Shown one piece after another: positions 9,654 through 20,813 of a stretch of 64,000 bases of DNA. Source of the stretch: Torreya grandis (Eukaryota; Streptophyta; Pinopsida; Cupressales; Taxaceae); contig JARHVA010000123.1 in NCBI GenBank assembly GCA_037957365.1, positions 372,001 to 436,000 on the forward strand, read 5' to 3'. The notes below the pieces were generated by a model. The model worked only from the letters and a program-made list of their open reading frames with translations. It had not been told where the DNA came from and made no database searches. The translations under genes were made by a program, and so were the position numbers. Positions within the stretch are counted from its first letter, which is position 1. Every line of letters begins with the position of its first letter.

Positions 9654-11164
9654 TGTAATGTCCCTTTTTAGTCATTTCCAACATTCTTGAAAGATTCTAA
9701 GAATCTTGAAGTGAGCCATTATTAACAAGTAGGGATTCTGATAGCGGCAGTTAGTTCAAGAGATCAAAATATGTCTAATGGTACTTTTTGGATGCAATTT
9801 CAACCTTCTAGGATCTCTCCACATTTCTTAGAAAAGCTTATTATTGTTGAAAAGTATTAATTTTCATTAAATTGGATCTCTAGTAAGCTTATGAGTTTGT
9901 TGGCATCTTCAGAATTGACTATCATTCTATTTTTGTATTCTTCATAACTTTGGGCAGATGTGAGAAAATTGATAAATATATTAAATAATCAATATTTAAG
10001 TTGTCAAAGGTTGAATTAAAAGACAACTCATATTAACTGTTCATAAAGGTGAACATTAAGTGTTTTATGGGTTCAAAAGTAATTTATAAAATAAAAGTAC
10101 TTATATGGAGATTAAGTGTTTTTATAAAATGACTTATGTTGGAGCCCAAAAGATAAAATATTATAAAGTCACTTTATTAAGTGTGAAAATGTTTATTTAA
10201 AAAGTAATTTTTAAATATAACTTTTGGAAAGTTCCTAGGGTGTTATAAAAGGAGGTTGTGGGGACTCATTTCCATTATTCTTGTTTTGATATTTTCTTGT
10301 AGTCTCTTAGAGAGCTGGAACCTTCGGTTATTCAAAATCCTAGGATGAAAACCATTGGGAATATTGGTTTCATGGATGAAAACCCACCTTGGCAATCCTT
10401 GGTGAATTCATTCAGGATTCACAAGTTTGTGGATTTGTTTTAGATTGAAAGATTGATTGTGGGGACAAAAACCCATTCAACCAACCTAGGTGGATTCATT
10501 CAAAGTTTGTAGGTGTATGTATTGAAACAGGTTTTGAAGTTTGTGTTGAACAATATTCTTTTTATTGTTGGAGTTGAAGCCTTGAAGGATATCGTAGAAT
10601 TTGAATGGGATTCAGTGTTAGAAGTTAAGCTATTTTGGAGGGTTTCAAAGAAGTATCACAGTTGCTAAAAAATTATGTGTTTTCACTATGGTTTATGGCA
10701 CTTTCTGTGGAGTTTAATATTATAGATTGTCTTGTTACATATAGTATCTCCTTGGGATAGCCTCTACTCTTTTTTGTTCACTATTCAATTTTTTTTGGGG
10801 CACGATCCTTCATTAGATGATTTGTCATATAAGATGGGTGTTTGAACACCTTTTGGTATGTACTTTATAATAGAATATTTATTTCTACAATTCTAAAGTT
10901 GACATCTATTTGGGTATTCTTAGTCTCAATTGGAATCATTTCATTGTATGCTACAAATTGTTTGGCAAATTACCCAGATGTATTCATTGAATACTGAATA
11001 GAAAATGTGAGTGTTTCTTATAATCTCCACATAAGCGTTCTACATTGTCTATAACTAAAATTTCATATTGATGAGCATAAAGACAAATATTTAACAAAAT
11101 ATCTGCACAAGAAAAATCAAATATTTTGTGAATTTGAGTTGAAATCTGGGCAAAGGATTTTACA
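9654..11164 (+). repeat. Full LTR shared by units A and B (1,511 bp)
   Basis: It starts TGTAATGTCCC and ends GGATTTTACA, so the ends TGTAA and TTACA are inverted repeats of each other. It is preceded by a polypurine tract and followed two bases later by a tRNA-Met-like primer site, which fixes both ends. A TATAAAA box lies at 10244-10250. By eye, compared with the other LTR at 13734 there is about one mismatch per eight bases in the first 165, many of them C/T or G/A, the mark of an old methylated insertion. Confidence 0.8.
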
Positions 11165-11166
11165 AG

Positions 11167-11185
11167 TGGTATTAGAACTTTGATC
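11167..11185 (+). other. tRNA-Met primer-binding site
   Basis: TGGTATTAGAACTTTGATC, two bases after the LTR end. It differs from the common plant retroelement site TGGTATCAGAGC by C-to-T and G-to-A changes. Confidence 0.75.
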
Positions 11186-11537
11186 TCTTCAGCCTAGAGG
11201 GTTGCATGTTAGTTTTAATGGTTACATGTCAACACTTGGTGGTTGCATGTGTGGTATCAATCATGGCATGTCAACTTTTCCCATTGCATGTTAGTGATTA
11301 GCACTTGCATATTGATTTTGAGCCTTGCCTTTTAGTATTTTGGTCTTCATTTATCATTTGTATCATGGAAGATAGAAAGATGATATATTCTTTGCTTGAA
11401 TCTCTTAAAAAAAGGATAAATTGAAAAGAACATTTTGAAAGGTATTTGTGATAGCTATAACTCAGAATAAGGGTCCCTTAGAAGATCATCAAACTATGAT
11501 CAGTTACACACCAAAACCTTTTCAATATAGGTCCTTA
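11186..11537 (+). other. Leader of unit B
   Basis: Leader between primer site and PDS5 fragment. It holds several spaced repeats of a TGCATGT/CATGTCAAC kind (11210-11320), built on GGTTGCATGTTAG-like words. No coding signal is seen before about 11448. Confidence 0.4.
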
Positions 11538-12258
11538 CAGAAAGAAAAGGATGTGGGAAATAGGCTTTACACAACAAAAAAGAATCTTGAGTTTCTACAT
11601 CAGTCAAAGGATGTCTTACTCAACTTAAAGGAAGTGGAGATTTTTTTGTCTATGATAGACCAGTCAAATTCTAAGAAATTTTTATGGAAAATGAAGCCAT
11701 CGAAGACCTATTTTGTTAAACCCAAGCTTATGAGACACTTAGATGAAGAGGAAACTTGTAGTCACTAATTGCCTTAGTGAAATTACCAAAAGAGCAATTC
11801 CAAAGTAACTTTATTGCAGTAGTATCATGAAGGAGGTTTTCTTGTTGATTGTTGAAATTTTCTATGGATTGGTTGATTTTGGAACCCCTTCCTTTGCCAA
11901 GAGGGTAAAAATACTATAAACTTTTGCAAAAAGTAGATTTCGTAACATCATGTTAGAAATTGGTTGTGAAGATATTATTTCTAAAATGTTTCAAATATTG
12001 TTGGCTGTTATTAATGAGGCTCATACAGAGAATGTAATAATTTCCATGCAAATTGTTGTCTCTAATTTTGGATGAGGATGATGATATCTCTAAGCTATTG
12101 TTAGATAACTTATTAGTTGTTTGGAGGAAGGAACAAAATGTTTCACTTGCGACACATGAGTTGTCAAAGAGATTGGTTAAACAACATATGGAAAAATTAA
12201 AAAGTCATTTGACACAGAGAATTGATTTCTTGTGGTCTGCAAATTACAGGTGTTCCTA
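11538..12258 (+). pseudogene. PDS5: PDS5 N-terminal HEAT fragment, copy B, inside LTR element
   Basis: This is the longer copy of the PDS5 fragment. It starts further upstream than copy A, with KDVGNRLYTTKKNLEFLHQS and LLNLKEVEIFLSMIDQS. These match the N-terminal region of plant PDS5 (GNRL..P....LL..L...E..LS.V.QS). The HEAT blocks follow: PKLMRHLDEE, NCLSEITK, EVFLLIVE-FYGL, SFAKRVKIL, FQILLAVINEAHTENVI and LILDEDDDISKLLLDNL. Unlike copy A it is broken by at least two frameshifts and a stop (near 11760, 11919 and 12050). There are no introns. It sits 350 bases after the primer site, in the place of a gag N-terminus. The captured part spans roughly residues 5-250 of the family. Confidence 0.8.
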
Positions 12259-12284
12259 AAATGAGCAAAAATCAATTGAGGAGA

Positions 12285-13720
12285 CAATAACATTATTTTA
12301 CATGCCATGAAGTTGGGACACCTAGTCACACATGTGGGAACAATAAAGAAGACACTGAGACAATAGAGCTCAAGGAAGAAGAATCATGAGATACATCTAC
12401 AAAGGAGGAAGAGTACATGAGTATTCATGACAGTGCTGAGATTGAAGTCTATGTTGATGGTGATTGGAAGGTACATCAAGAGTGTGAACTCTTGAAATTT
12501 GAGGAGCGATTTTCACAAGGTGTAGTTTTCAACCATGAGATAGATGCTATAACAAATGATGCATGCGGTTTTAAATGGGAAATAAGTATTGGATCAGTAA
12601 CTAATGATGAGCATTCATAAATTGAAGAAGGTGAGCATGAGATATATGAAGACGCCATTGAAAGGTATGAATAAAATGTTGATTCTATGATTACAAATAG
12701 CAATCCATTATCTTTACATAATGATAAGGTGATAGATAAGTTCCATGTGGATGACATTGGTAAGAGGCATTATCTTATTGATATTCAAGATTTTATAGCT
12801 AAGCATGAGATAGAGTTTGTGGACCCAAACTACATACAAGGTATGACATTCCCTAATGGAATTGTTATTCCTTACTTCATGAAGACATCACTAATTGTTA
12901 TCACATTGGAAGGATGCAAGGTATTTAAAATTTTTATTATCATGGATCTGGCAAGAATGTTGAGTTTGCATTGGCTACATCTTATTAAAGATATGATTAT
13001 GGAAACCAAGAGATTGCCTTTAGGGAAGATACTTCATATTGATAATGTGCGGTATGTCATAAACATCACTCTCTTGAGATGGTTATCAAATGAGACATTG
13101 ATGGTTTCCAATATTGAACATGTTATTCTTCATTCATTATTAGCCAATGAACGAGTATTTTATATCTCAAGATTGATGAATTGGAAGAATTTCAACAGTT
13201 TGCAACAAATTGTGGGAGAATTTTTAGATTTGGTTCAATGGTTTTTAGCTTACACATTGATGTTTAGTGAATGTTCTTTAGCACTAATTATTAAATTTTT
13301 AGACCTCGTATTGATGATTGTAGTTGATTACATGGATTTATGTGCACAAGACTATGGCTATAGCACTTAGAGATTGAATATTGATGAGATATTATTATTT
13401 TATAATAGTTGAAGCATTCCCAAGGTAATTATAAATTTGATTGTCATCATTTGTACTAGCAGATTTGAGGGGATATGCATGATTATTATTGGTAAATTGA
13501 TGACAGATGTTGATCTTTTCATTTTGAGTATGTATGGGGATATAAAAATATGGGATCTGGGATGCATGATTGATATGATTATTTCATGGTATAAAAAATT
13601 TACAGTTTGTGGTTGTATCAAAGTGGATCAGGGAAAACATGGTGAAGAATCCTTCAGGTTTATTTGGGATCTTGATATTGGAATATAAGTTTAGCATTGC
13701 TTGAGGACATGCAATGTTTG
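12285..13720 (+). pseudogene. Interior B downstream of PDS5: unrecognised coding remnant
   Basis: Homologous to 8262-9637 and better preserved. The block 12417-12620 is acidic (SIHDSAEIEVYVDGDWKVHQ). The block 12687-13370 runs 227 residues without a stop and includes PLSLHNDKVIDKFHVDDIGK, then FVDPNYIQGMTFPNGIVIPY. A last block to 13688 contains KLMTDVDLFILSMYGDIKIW and SWYKKFTVCGCIKVDQGK. Many hydrophobic residues are seen but no clean signal peptide. I recognise no catalytic motif of protease, RT, RNase H or integrase. The length and position before the polypurine tract fit a relic of the polyprotein or a second captured gene. Confidence 0.45.
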
Positions 13721-13733
13721 AGTGGGGAGGACT
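13721..13733 (+). other. Polypurine tract of unit B
   Basis: GAGTGGGGAGGAC directly before TGTAATGTCCC, the same arrangement as at 9641-9653. Confidence 0.7.
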
Positions 13734-14290
13734 TGTAATGTCCCTTTTCAGTCCTTCCCAACATTCTTGGAAGATCCCAAGAATCTTGGAGTGAACCATT
13801 ATTATCAAGTAGGGATTTTGATAGTGGTAGTTAGTTCAAGAAATCAAAATATGTCTAATAGTTATTTTGGATGCAATTTTGACCTTCTGGGAGCTCTCCA
13901 CATTTCTTGGAGAAGCTTATTGTTTTTTTACAGTATTGATTTTCATTAAATTGGATCTCCAGTAAGCTTGTAAGTTTGTTGGCATCTTTAGAATTCACTG
14001 TTGGGCTATTTTTGTATTCTCTACAACTTTGGGTAATGTGAGGAAAATGATCAAAATATTAAATAATTAATATTTAATTTGTCAAAGGGTGAATTAAAAG
14101 ACAAATTATATTAATTATTCATAAAGGTGAACATTAAGTGTCTTATGGGTTCAAAAGTAATTTATAAAATGAAAGTCACTTATATGGAGATTAAGTGTCA
14201 CTATAAAATGTCATTAAGTGTCTTATGGGTTCAAAAGTAATTTATAAAATGAAAGTCACTTATATGGAGATTAAGTGTCACTATAAAATG
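13734..14290 (+). repeat. 3' LTR of unit B, truncated
   Basis: Matches the first part of the LTR at 9654 and stops at 14290, where LINE sequence begins. It lacks the TATA box and the 3' half. Its last 160 bases are an 80-bp perfect tandem duplication. Confidence 0.75.
14131..14290 (+). repeat. 80-bp perfect tandem duplication
   Basis: TCTTATGGGTTCAAAAGTAA occurs at 14141 and 14221 and the match is perfect from 14132-14210 to 14212-14290. The LTR at 9654 has this segment only once. Confidence 0.9.
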
Positions 14291-16200
14291 AAACTCATCT
14301 TTGGCGACCAAAGAAATCCTGCTTTGGAGGGAATCTCTATACAAACATGCTACACCTCCCGAACCTCTGACACCACTTGAACTCCTAGTCTCTTGCCTAA
14401 GCAGAGTACCACTAACAACCCGTGATACCAGGGAGAGGCTGTACAAGACTCTTGTGAGTCTCTGTGATGAAGAGGATGCTTACGGATCTGAGAGCATCAT
14501 GTATAAGGCTGGGTGAAGACCAAAAAGAGCCATCACTACTCCAAAACCTAATAGATATGCCCGTGCTCTATTGCCTCTCTAGAATTGAAACTTGGAGAGA
14601 TCACCTTTGAAGGTAAAAGATCTTAACCTTAGTTTTCCAGAGGTTAACACCTAGCTTTCGAAGCTCACAAATCCCAACTAGAACATCCATGTGTCGATGC
14701 AAACCCTTGGGAGAATGAGCGAGATGAAACACATCAAAAATAAAAAGTAGCATAGTTAGAGAGACGTGGTAAAGGATACACCCATTGGGGCGAGTTGATT
14801 TTAAATGGTGGATTGTCTAGAGAGGAGTCAGAGGGCAGTCTCCCACAAGTTATGGGATAGGGAGACATATTTTGTAGTGGTTGTAGCTATAGAGAGGGAA
14901 CAATACCATGACATCAATTGAGAGAGACAAAAAGTACAATTGTTTGTATGTCAAGAATCAAAATGAATCATGGTATGGCGGGGAATTGGGGGAAATGTCA
15001 AGAGAAGAGAAGCAATTATGAGAATAAAAGTCAAAATAACATGATCAACAAGGGAGATTAACTAGAGATGTCAAAATCTTGAATATGGAGGACTAGACAT
15101 TCTAGCAAAGGACATTTTTAACAACACTTGGGTTCCCAATATGGGTAAAGCAAGTGAAACTGCTAGAATACCAAAAAGAGTGCATCCCATTAAGAATCAA
15201 ACCATTGCGATGACTTCACCGGAGAAAATGCCTACCATAATCTGTGATCAAATTTTTCCTAGTGACTGAGGTTATTTGTAATTTGAGGTCCTATGGATCC
15301 ATTTCAAAAGAAGAAAAGTTCATTCTTGACTAGATCATGGAGTATTAGTGCAACACTCATCTTTGGTGGGTTCTAGTATGGGCATCAAACCTAAAAATAT
15401 CCGGTAAAGATTGATTCATGTCACTAGTAACGTGAACAAATGAAGAGGCTAGATGGAACTAACATGCTGTGACAAAGGTGCCCTGAAGAAAAGAAAAGAA
15501 AGAAAAGAAAATCATATTAATGTCCACAAATGACCAAAAGTAGGTCAATGGGACTAAAGGATACAACCATTAGCAATAGAAAGTCCTATGAAGAGAAAAT
15601 CCTAGAGGTGAACCAAAGAGATAAATTACAAAGACAAAATAGAGCAATGTGCCAACACAAGTGACTAAGAAACCAATACAAATAGTGGTGAGGGTCAAAC
15701 AAAATCCCGAAGAGCATGTGCCAATGAAGACTAGAGACAAAACTCATTGAATGTCTTTGTTTGTGCCTAAAGTAGAGGAATCATTTGAGCCATTATCTAT
15801 CATTTTGAGAGATCTGATAATGCTGTCTGATGAATATACAGAGGAGCCAGGTTGGGGGGTCCTAGGAGGAAACAAGACACTAACTCTAGAATCTCCCCTA
15901 ACACCCAAGGCCGATATAACTCCCGTAGTAGAGAAGAAGCTTGTAATATCAGTTTTCCCTTGTGGTCTAGGAGGCAACTAGCAAATAGTAGATCCATGTC
16001 ATTGGAGAGGGGAAGATCCACGTCGACGGGCCAAAGCAAAGCCACGAAGCTGAGAGATAGCAGGCTTGGAGATCTGAGTAGTCTAAATAGTAGTGATGCA
16101 TTAGGAGAAGCATGGCTTAACTGATCTATTAGCTCTATTATGTGATGTAGTGGTGTCTAAAGGATGCTTAGTGTTGCCACACACCTAAACGGGTTGAAAG
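14291..16200 (-). mobile_element. Degraded LINE fragments (endonuclease and RT pieces)
   Basis: Several pieces of the same LINE family as 16234-21577, in the same orientation but not collinear. 14446-14291 encodes an endonuclease start (ETRSSSGVRGSGGVACLYRD), matching ETRKSSGVHGSSGVACL at about 20430 in the long copy. About 14560-14720 aligns with the RT catalytic-box region (plus strand, around 17330-17480). About 15000-15090 aligns with the late endonuclease. The order shows deletions or rearrangement. 15100-16200 has no clear domain; overlapping open frames at 15744-16045 are in mutually exclusive frames and I do not call them genes. Confidence 0.55.
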
Positions 16201-16233
16201 AAAGAGGTGATCAATATGGGAGCTCTAGAGCCT

Positions 16234-17214
16234 CTAGGCTCCTCCTGTAGGGATATGCGCTAGAAATTGACAACCTTGTGAAGATAAAGAGTGTTGGTTT
16301 GTATATCTTAAAAAAGTGTCTAGAGTGTTCTCTGAGTCTCTATAGAGGTAGTGATATCTTCCCCGGATCTCATAATAAATGGGGCATCTGAAAATGAAGT
16401 GGTCCTCAATCAACACTTCTTAGAGGGAGCAAAGATGACAAATCCAATCGTGACGTAGAATGTGATGGTTTATTTCAACCCATAACTGGTGGGAACAAAC
16501 TCTCATCTGGCTAGGGGAAACCTCAAGCCGTGAGGCTAATGGCATTGGAGATAATGAGGGCGATGAATAATATTGTCCACCACTAAGAAATGATCGACAT
16601 AGAAAGCAAGCTTGGGACTGCGCAACTCATGGGGGAAGATCCAAGTGGTCTGCATATACTTTCTGTAGATGCCCTCTTTGGCAGCCCAAGTGATGACGTC
16701 CTTAGTGGGAAGGATCCTAAGAGGGGCATCTAGGGAACACGTGAAAGTGGGTAGCCTGTCCATAGAGATGCCAATAGAAAGAAGCAACCTAGTCTCAAAG
16801 TACCAACAATGCCAACGTCTGTTGGGGATTAGTGAAGCAATCCTCTTTGAAGAGCAATGACCAGAAGTTGGTCCCCTAGGGATTTGAGTTTGTGAATGTA
16901 GAAAGTAAGCTTGAAGATAGTCTCAAGGCATAATGGGTGGGCAACAAACTTAGCTTGGATGATGCACTGAGGAATTGTCTGTTTGCAATAGATCATGCAC
17001 TGTAACATGGGAGTTTGGACCTTCTCAATACAGGCCTAGTAAACGGCCCCCAGGCTAGGTCCCCAAACCTGTGAACCATACAAATTTGTAGGTTTGATGA
17101 TAAAATCAAACAAGTGTAACTTGGAAGGGATGTCCTAGAAGTGAATCTAGAGACAATGATGTTCCAAAATAGAAAGAGAGGCATACCCCTTGCAAAGGCA
17201 TGGTTGAGTGGCAA
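16234..17214 (-). pseudogene. LINE ORF2 C-terminal region
   Basis: Blocks 17214-16993, 16787-16536 and 16416-16234 continue the LINE after RT. The last one has EDHFIFRCPIYYEIRGRYHY, the C-terminal His/Cys segment (E..H...CP.Y..IR) common in non-LTR elements. Frames shift between blocks. Function in target-primed reverse transcription is known for the family but not precisely defined. Confidence 0.6.
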
Positions 17215-17288
17215 ACTTCATGTTAAAGCATGGGACATAAACTTTGACCTCCAAATAAGAGTAGGTTGATGTGATCTCAAGTTCCCCT

Positions 17289-19548
17289 CTATAAAAAATA
17301 TTGGCATTTGGAGAGGGAGCACTTGGAGATATTGAAGTACGTGACCTTAGTTTTACTAAAGTTGATCACAAGCTGTTGGAGTTTGCACAAGTGAGCAAAG
17401 GCATCAACTCGTCTTTGTAAACCCTCCACAGGGTGTGAGAGGAGGACAACATCATCGACAAAAAGGAGGATGACTATAAGCACCTCATGTAGAAGACAAC
17501 CATCATCCACATGTGTATGTTTCCAAAGAAACCACTCTAACTCAACAATGTATACATAGTTCAAAATCTCGTTCTTGGTGATTTCTCGGGAGGGAAAAAT
17601 TTGAACTGGATCTTGGATCTCGGGAATTTCTTGACAACTTTATTGCTAGTTTTAAAACATATATTTTTCATAACATAAACTTAAATTAAATGTATACCAT
17701 TGTTAAATGACATGAGAAATGAATGTAGAGAATGCCATAGGCCCATAAGTATATTTATATCAATGTGAGATCAAAAAGAGTACAATAGTAACAATACTAC
17801 AAAGTAGTCAATGAGTATACCGTGTAACTCTATATTGCGGCTCGCCAAATACTATAAAACTACAGTTTGTGTTTTGCTATTTACCCTCATTCAAAGTAGT
17901 CAATAACTATAAGTATATTGTATATACTATATAGTATATAGTTATACTATAAACTTATAAAGTATATATAGGCTACACAAGTAGTATGCCCACAGCCCTA
18001 TGCATAGACTACAATATCACTATCAATTGTCAAGTGTCGACCGATTCACTATTTTTCATTTTTAGCTTGAAAATGTTGGGGTTCACGTCAAATGATGCAA
18101 GGTGCTAAGCAAGCTGCAAAATAATATTCCAGAATCCAATCTTTTAATGGGCCCCAAACTTTAAAATCTCGATTGACTATGTAAATGGTTTAATCATTAA
18201 TGGCGTCAAGTGAACTGCAATGAGGGCATTGTAAAAATTACAACTTGAATTTTGAAGGCACATTTTCACTTAACAGTCTTTCGTTTGTGCAAAAGGTGAA
18301 TAACGAATTGCGTATTAACCATAGAACAAGAAAACCCAATAAAAAATTTGTTTGTTCTACAACTTACTTTTAACTTTTAACGCATTGACCACTTTTTGTT
18401 TATTAGCTGAGAAACGGGGATTTCTCAGTGATTTTTGTTGAGATTACTTGACAAAAATCGATGAGAAAAATAGGGTTTATCATTTGGCAAGAAACACCCC
18501 AATATCTTGGCTAGCAACTGTACTGTGAGAATGCCGAGAAATCGTTGAGATTCGAAGCAGAGATGTATATGTTGCAAAGGGTCAGTGAAAGGGGACATCC
18601 TTGTTTGAACCCAATGGAACTCTTCACAAAGTCAGACAAACCATGAGAGGTACGAAGTTGCCCATTGACTGTGTCATAATGCCTCCAAGCTACGATAATC
18701 ATAGTTTCTAGGATGTCGAAATCTCTTAACTTCTGTAAAAGTAGGTGCCTCAAAACTGAGTCAAAGGCTTTCTTGAAGTCAACAAAATAGTAAAAGACTT
18801 TGGAAGACATATGCCAAGCTTCTTCAACGATAGCCCGAAGTGTAAAGATGTGGTCAATAGTTTGGTAGTCCCTCCTGAAACTCCCCTACCTCTGAGCTCT
18901 GATATTATTCCTTTCCAAGTATATCGACAACTGCATGTCTAACACTATGGGATAAAGTTTGGCAAATCTATGCCCAACCATAATGGTCCTGTAGTTGCCA
19001 GGGATAGAGGGATCCCCTGATTTATGAATAGTGTGGATGATGTGTTGGGTCCAAGACCAAGGGAAGCTTGAAGACACCACCTGATTGTTGATGTGTGCAA
19101 GGGGAAAGGCAAGGGAATCTACACCATTGTTGATGAACTCAACTTTGAGATCCTCACAATCAGCTGCTTTGTTGGTGCGTAATTTCAAAATAGCTCTCTT
19201 GACAGAGGAAGTAGAGAAAGTAGAGGAGGATGGTGGAGAAGTGGGGGCAATGGCAACAAAATGGGTTGGAACATCATAGAGGGAACTGGCATAGGAGACC
19301 CATGCTTCAGGTGTGATGTCGTATATGGTGTTTTTTCTCAGGAGAAGAGTAAGCCAAAAAGTCTTAAGGAGAGTGTTGGAGATTAGCAAGGAGTGAAAGC
19401 CATCTAGATGCAAGAAACTTTCATTTCTTACATTGAAGAAGACTACGGTACTCCTTATGAAGGTGGGTAAGGAGGTAGGGTCACGGGTTAGGGAAAACTT
19501 AATTCTTTGAAGAAGGGATTTACACTCATTATCATACCACCGGTTCAT
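17289..19548 (-). pseudogene. LINE reverse transcriptase, split by insertion
   Basis: The block 19548-18886 holds the RT N-terminal part: ILKLRTNKAADCEDLKVEFI, then GDPSIPGNYRTIMVGHRFAK. The block 18810-18511 holds FVDFKKAFDSVLRHLL (first catalytic Asp) and SSIGFKQGCPLS. The LINE frame then stops at NIYI, where a Mutator-like element is inserted (17555-18560). It resumes in 17564-17289 with VELEWFLW and LLFVDDVVLLSH, the F-x-DD catalytic box. Without the insertion, spacing between boxes is normal for LINE RT. The IPGNYRTIMVG and FKQGCPLS forms resemble RTE/Dualen-type rather than plant L1; this is from memory of family patterns. Confidence 0.8.
17555..18560. mobile_element. Mutator-like non-autonomous element, copy 1 (in LINE RT)
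   Basis: Left end CATAGTTCAAAATCTCG, right end (reverse strand) CTGCTTCGAATCTCAACG, both followed by GATTTCTCGG within about ten to twenty bases. Flanks CAATGTATA (17546-17554) and AGATGTATA (18561-18569) match at 7 of 9, a worn 9-bp target duplication. It splits the LINE RT between NIYI and VELEWF. No coding content is seen; 17770-17990 is very AT-rich. The interior matches 35079-35954 in the opposite orientation. Confidence 0.75.
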
Positions 19549-20716
19549 GGCGTAAGTTATGTGACGAGTAGGGGTTTAGAGTAACGAATAGTGTGGGGAC
19601 GGGAATCAAGGGCGGCATCCTAGAGGGTTTGATGTAAAAACTCATACATTGGATCAGTGGTGGGAAGGAGGGAGTAAAAACCAGACATAAGAAGGGAGAG
19701 ATGGGAAACATAAACAATGGTGTAATCACCATCAAAATGGATTGTGGTGTGTCGAGAGCTATGGGGTGTGGGGGAGGGGGAAGGGTTAGAAACAGTTTGG
19801 AGGGCGAATGTCAAGACGACATGGTCAACAAGGGGGAGTTGAGGTGAGATAAGGAAGCCACATATATGAGGCATGATGGATATGCTGGTGAGAACATAGT
19901 CCACGACACTCACACCACCACCATGAGGGAAGTAAGTAAATCTACCAGAGTTGGGGAAGTGAGGAAGCCCGTTGATAATGTGAAGGCCCTAAGATTCACG
20001 CAATTGGTGGAGGTGTCTCCCATAAGTTGTTACTGTAGCATTCCTGTTAGCATAATCTATCTATAAATTGAGCTTCTCTAAATCTAGCTCATGAAGGCAT
20101 AACTCATCCTGAGCAAGGTCATGAATAAGCGTTTGGAGGTTCCTTGTATGAGCATTAAAATCGCCCAAAAGAAGGATATCACCAATAGTGGAGTATCGAG
20201 AGATCTCTGGATAGAAGTCAAGGTATGGGTCCCCATCACATGAATGGAGAATGAAGATGTGGTTGGGGGGAGTAGCAAACAACTACGAAGACGTCTTGAA
20301 AGGTGGATTTGTCTGAATCTGAAGCAATATGTATCTAGAGTGGACATCAGAGGCCAGAAGTGAAACTCTGGACCTGACATTTTCCTAAATGAGGCAAGCT
20401 ACACCACTTGAACCATGAACACCACTTGATTTGCGTGTCTCATGATGAAAAGCTGAAACCCATGAGTACCCTATGACTAGAGGGAGGGCTCGCTTGGGAC
20501 TCTCATGGGTCTCAGTGAAGAAGATGAGATCTTGGGGAACAATAACATCTTGGAAGGTACTTGGAGACGACCATAAAGTGTCGTAGTTATAAGAAGCAAT
20601 GGAGATGTCATCATCAACCACCGAGCCCTGTGATCGTCATCAAGCTGACGGTCTAGAGCGTGACCACCTAGGTGGGGGAGAATCACGAATGACAACCCTA
20701 CAATCTTTGATAACAA
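19540..20716 (-). pseudogene. LINE AP-type endonuclease
   Basis: Blocks in alternating frames keep the exonuclease-endonuclease-phosphatase order. ISIASYN-type start and LIFFTETHES (catalytic Glu) lie near 20600-20510. ETRKSSGVHGSSGVACL is near 20430. GDFNAHT (catalytic Asp-Asn pair) is near 20160. SVVDYVLTS is near 19910 and LVDHVVLTF (terminal Asp-His) near 19820. All key motifs are visible but in three frames, so the enzyme is dead. It would nick target DNA to prime reverse transcription. 19735-19532 is the hinge to RT. Confidence 0.75.
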
Positions 20717-20813
20717 TCCACTTGTTCTCCTTCCTGGCAGCTATCACCTGAATATGAGATTTTTGAAGCTCTTTCACGTAGAGTTGTGTGAGATCAACAT
20801 CTACATGAATTTT

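Larger units (their letters stand above)
7666..14290 (+). mobile_element. Non-autonomous LTR element carrying a PDS5 fragment, two units in tandem
   Basis: Structure: interior A (7666-9653), full LTR (9654-11164), primer site (11167-11185), interior B (11186-13733), truncated 3' LTR (13734-14290). The two interiors are homologous along their whole shared length. Both end with the same TTGCTTGAGGACA run and GAGTGGGGAGGA polypurine tract before TGTAATGTCCC. Interior B is only about 2.5 kb and holds no protease, RT, RNase H or integrase that I can recognise, so the element needed outside enzymes. It carries an N-terminal PDS5-like segment and a zinc-knuckle-like remnant. The middle LTR serves both units, as after unequal recombination. 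Unit A is cut on the left by the Tat-like element, unit B on the right by LINE sequence. Confidence 0.75.

Noticed and set aside
15744..16124. Three overlapping ORFs on both strands
   Set aside because: Mutually exclusive frames in LINE-derived sequence without recognisable domains.
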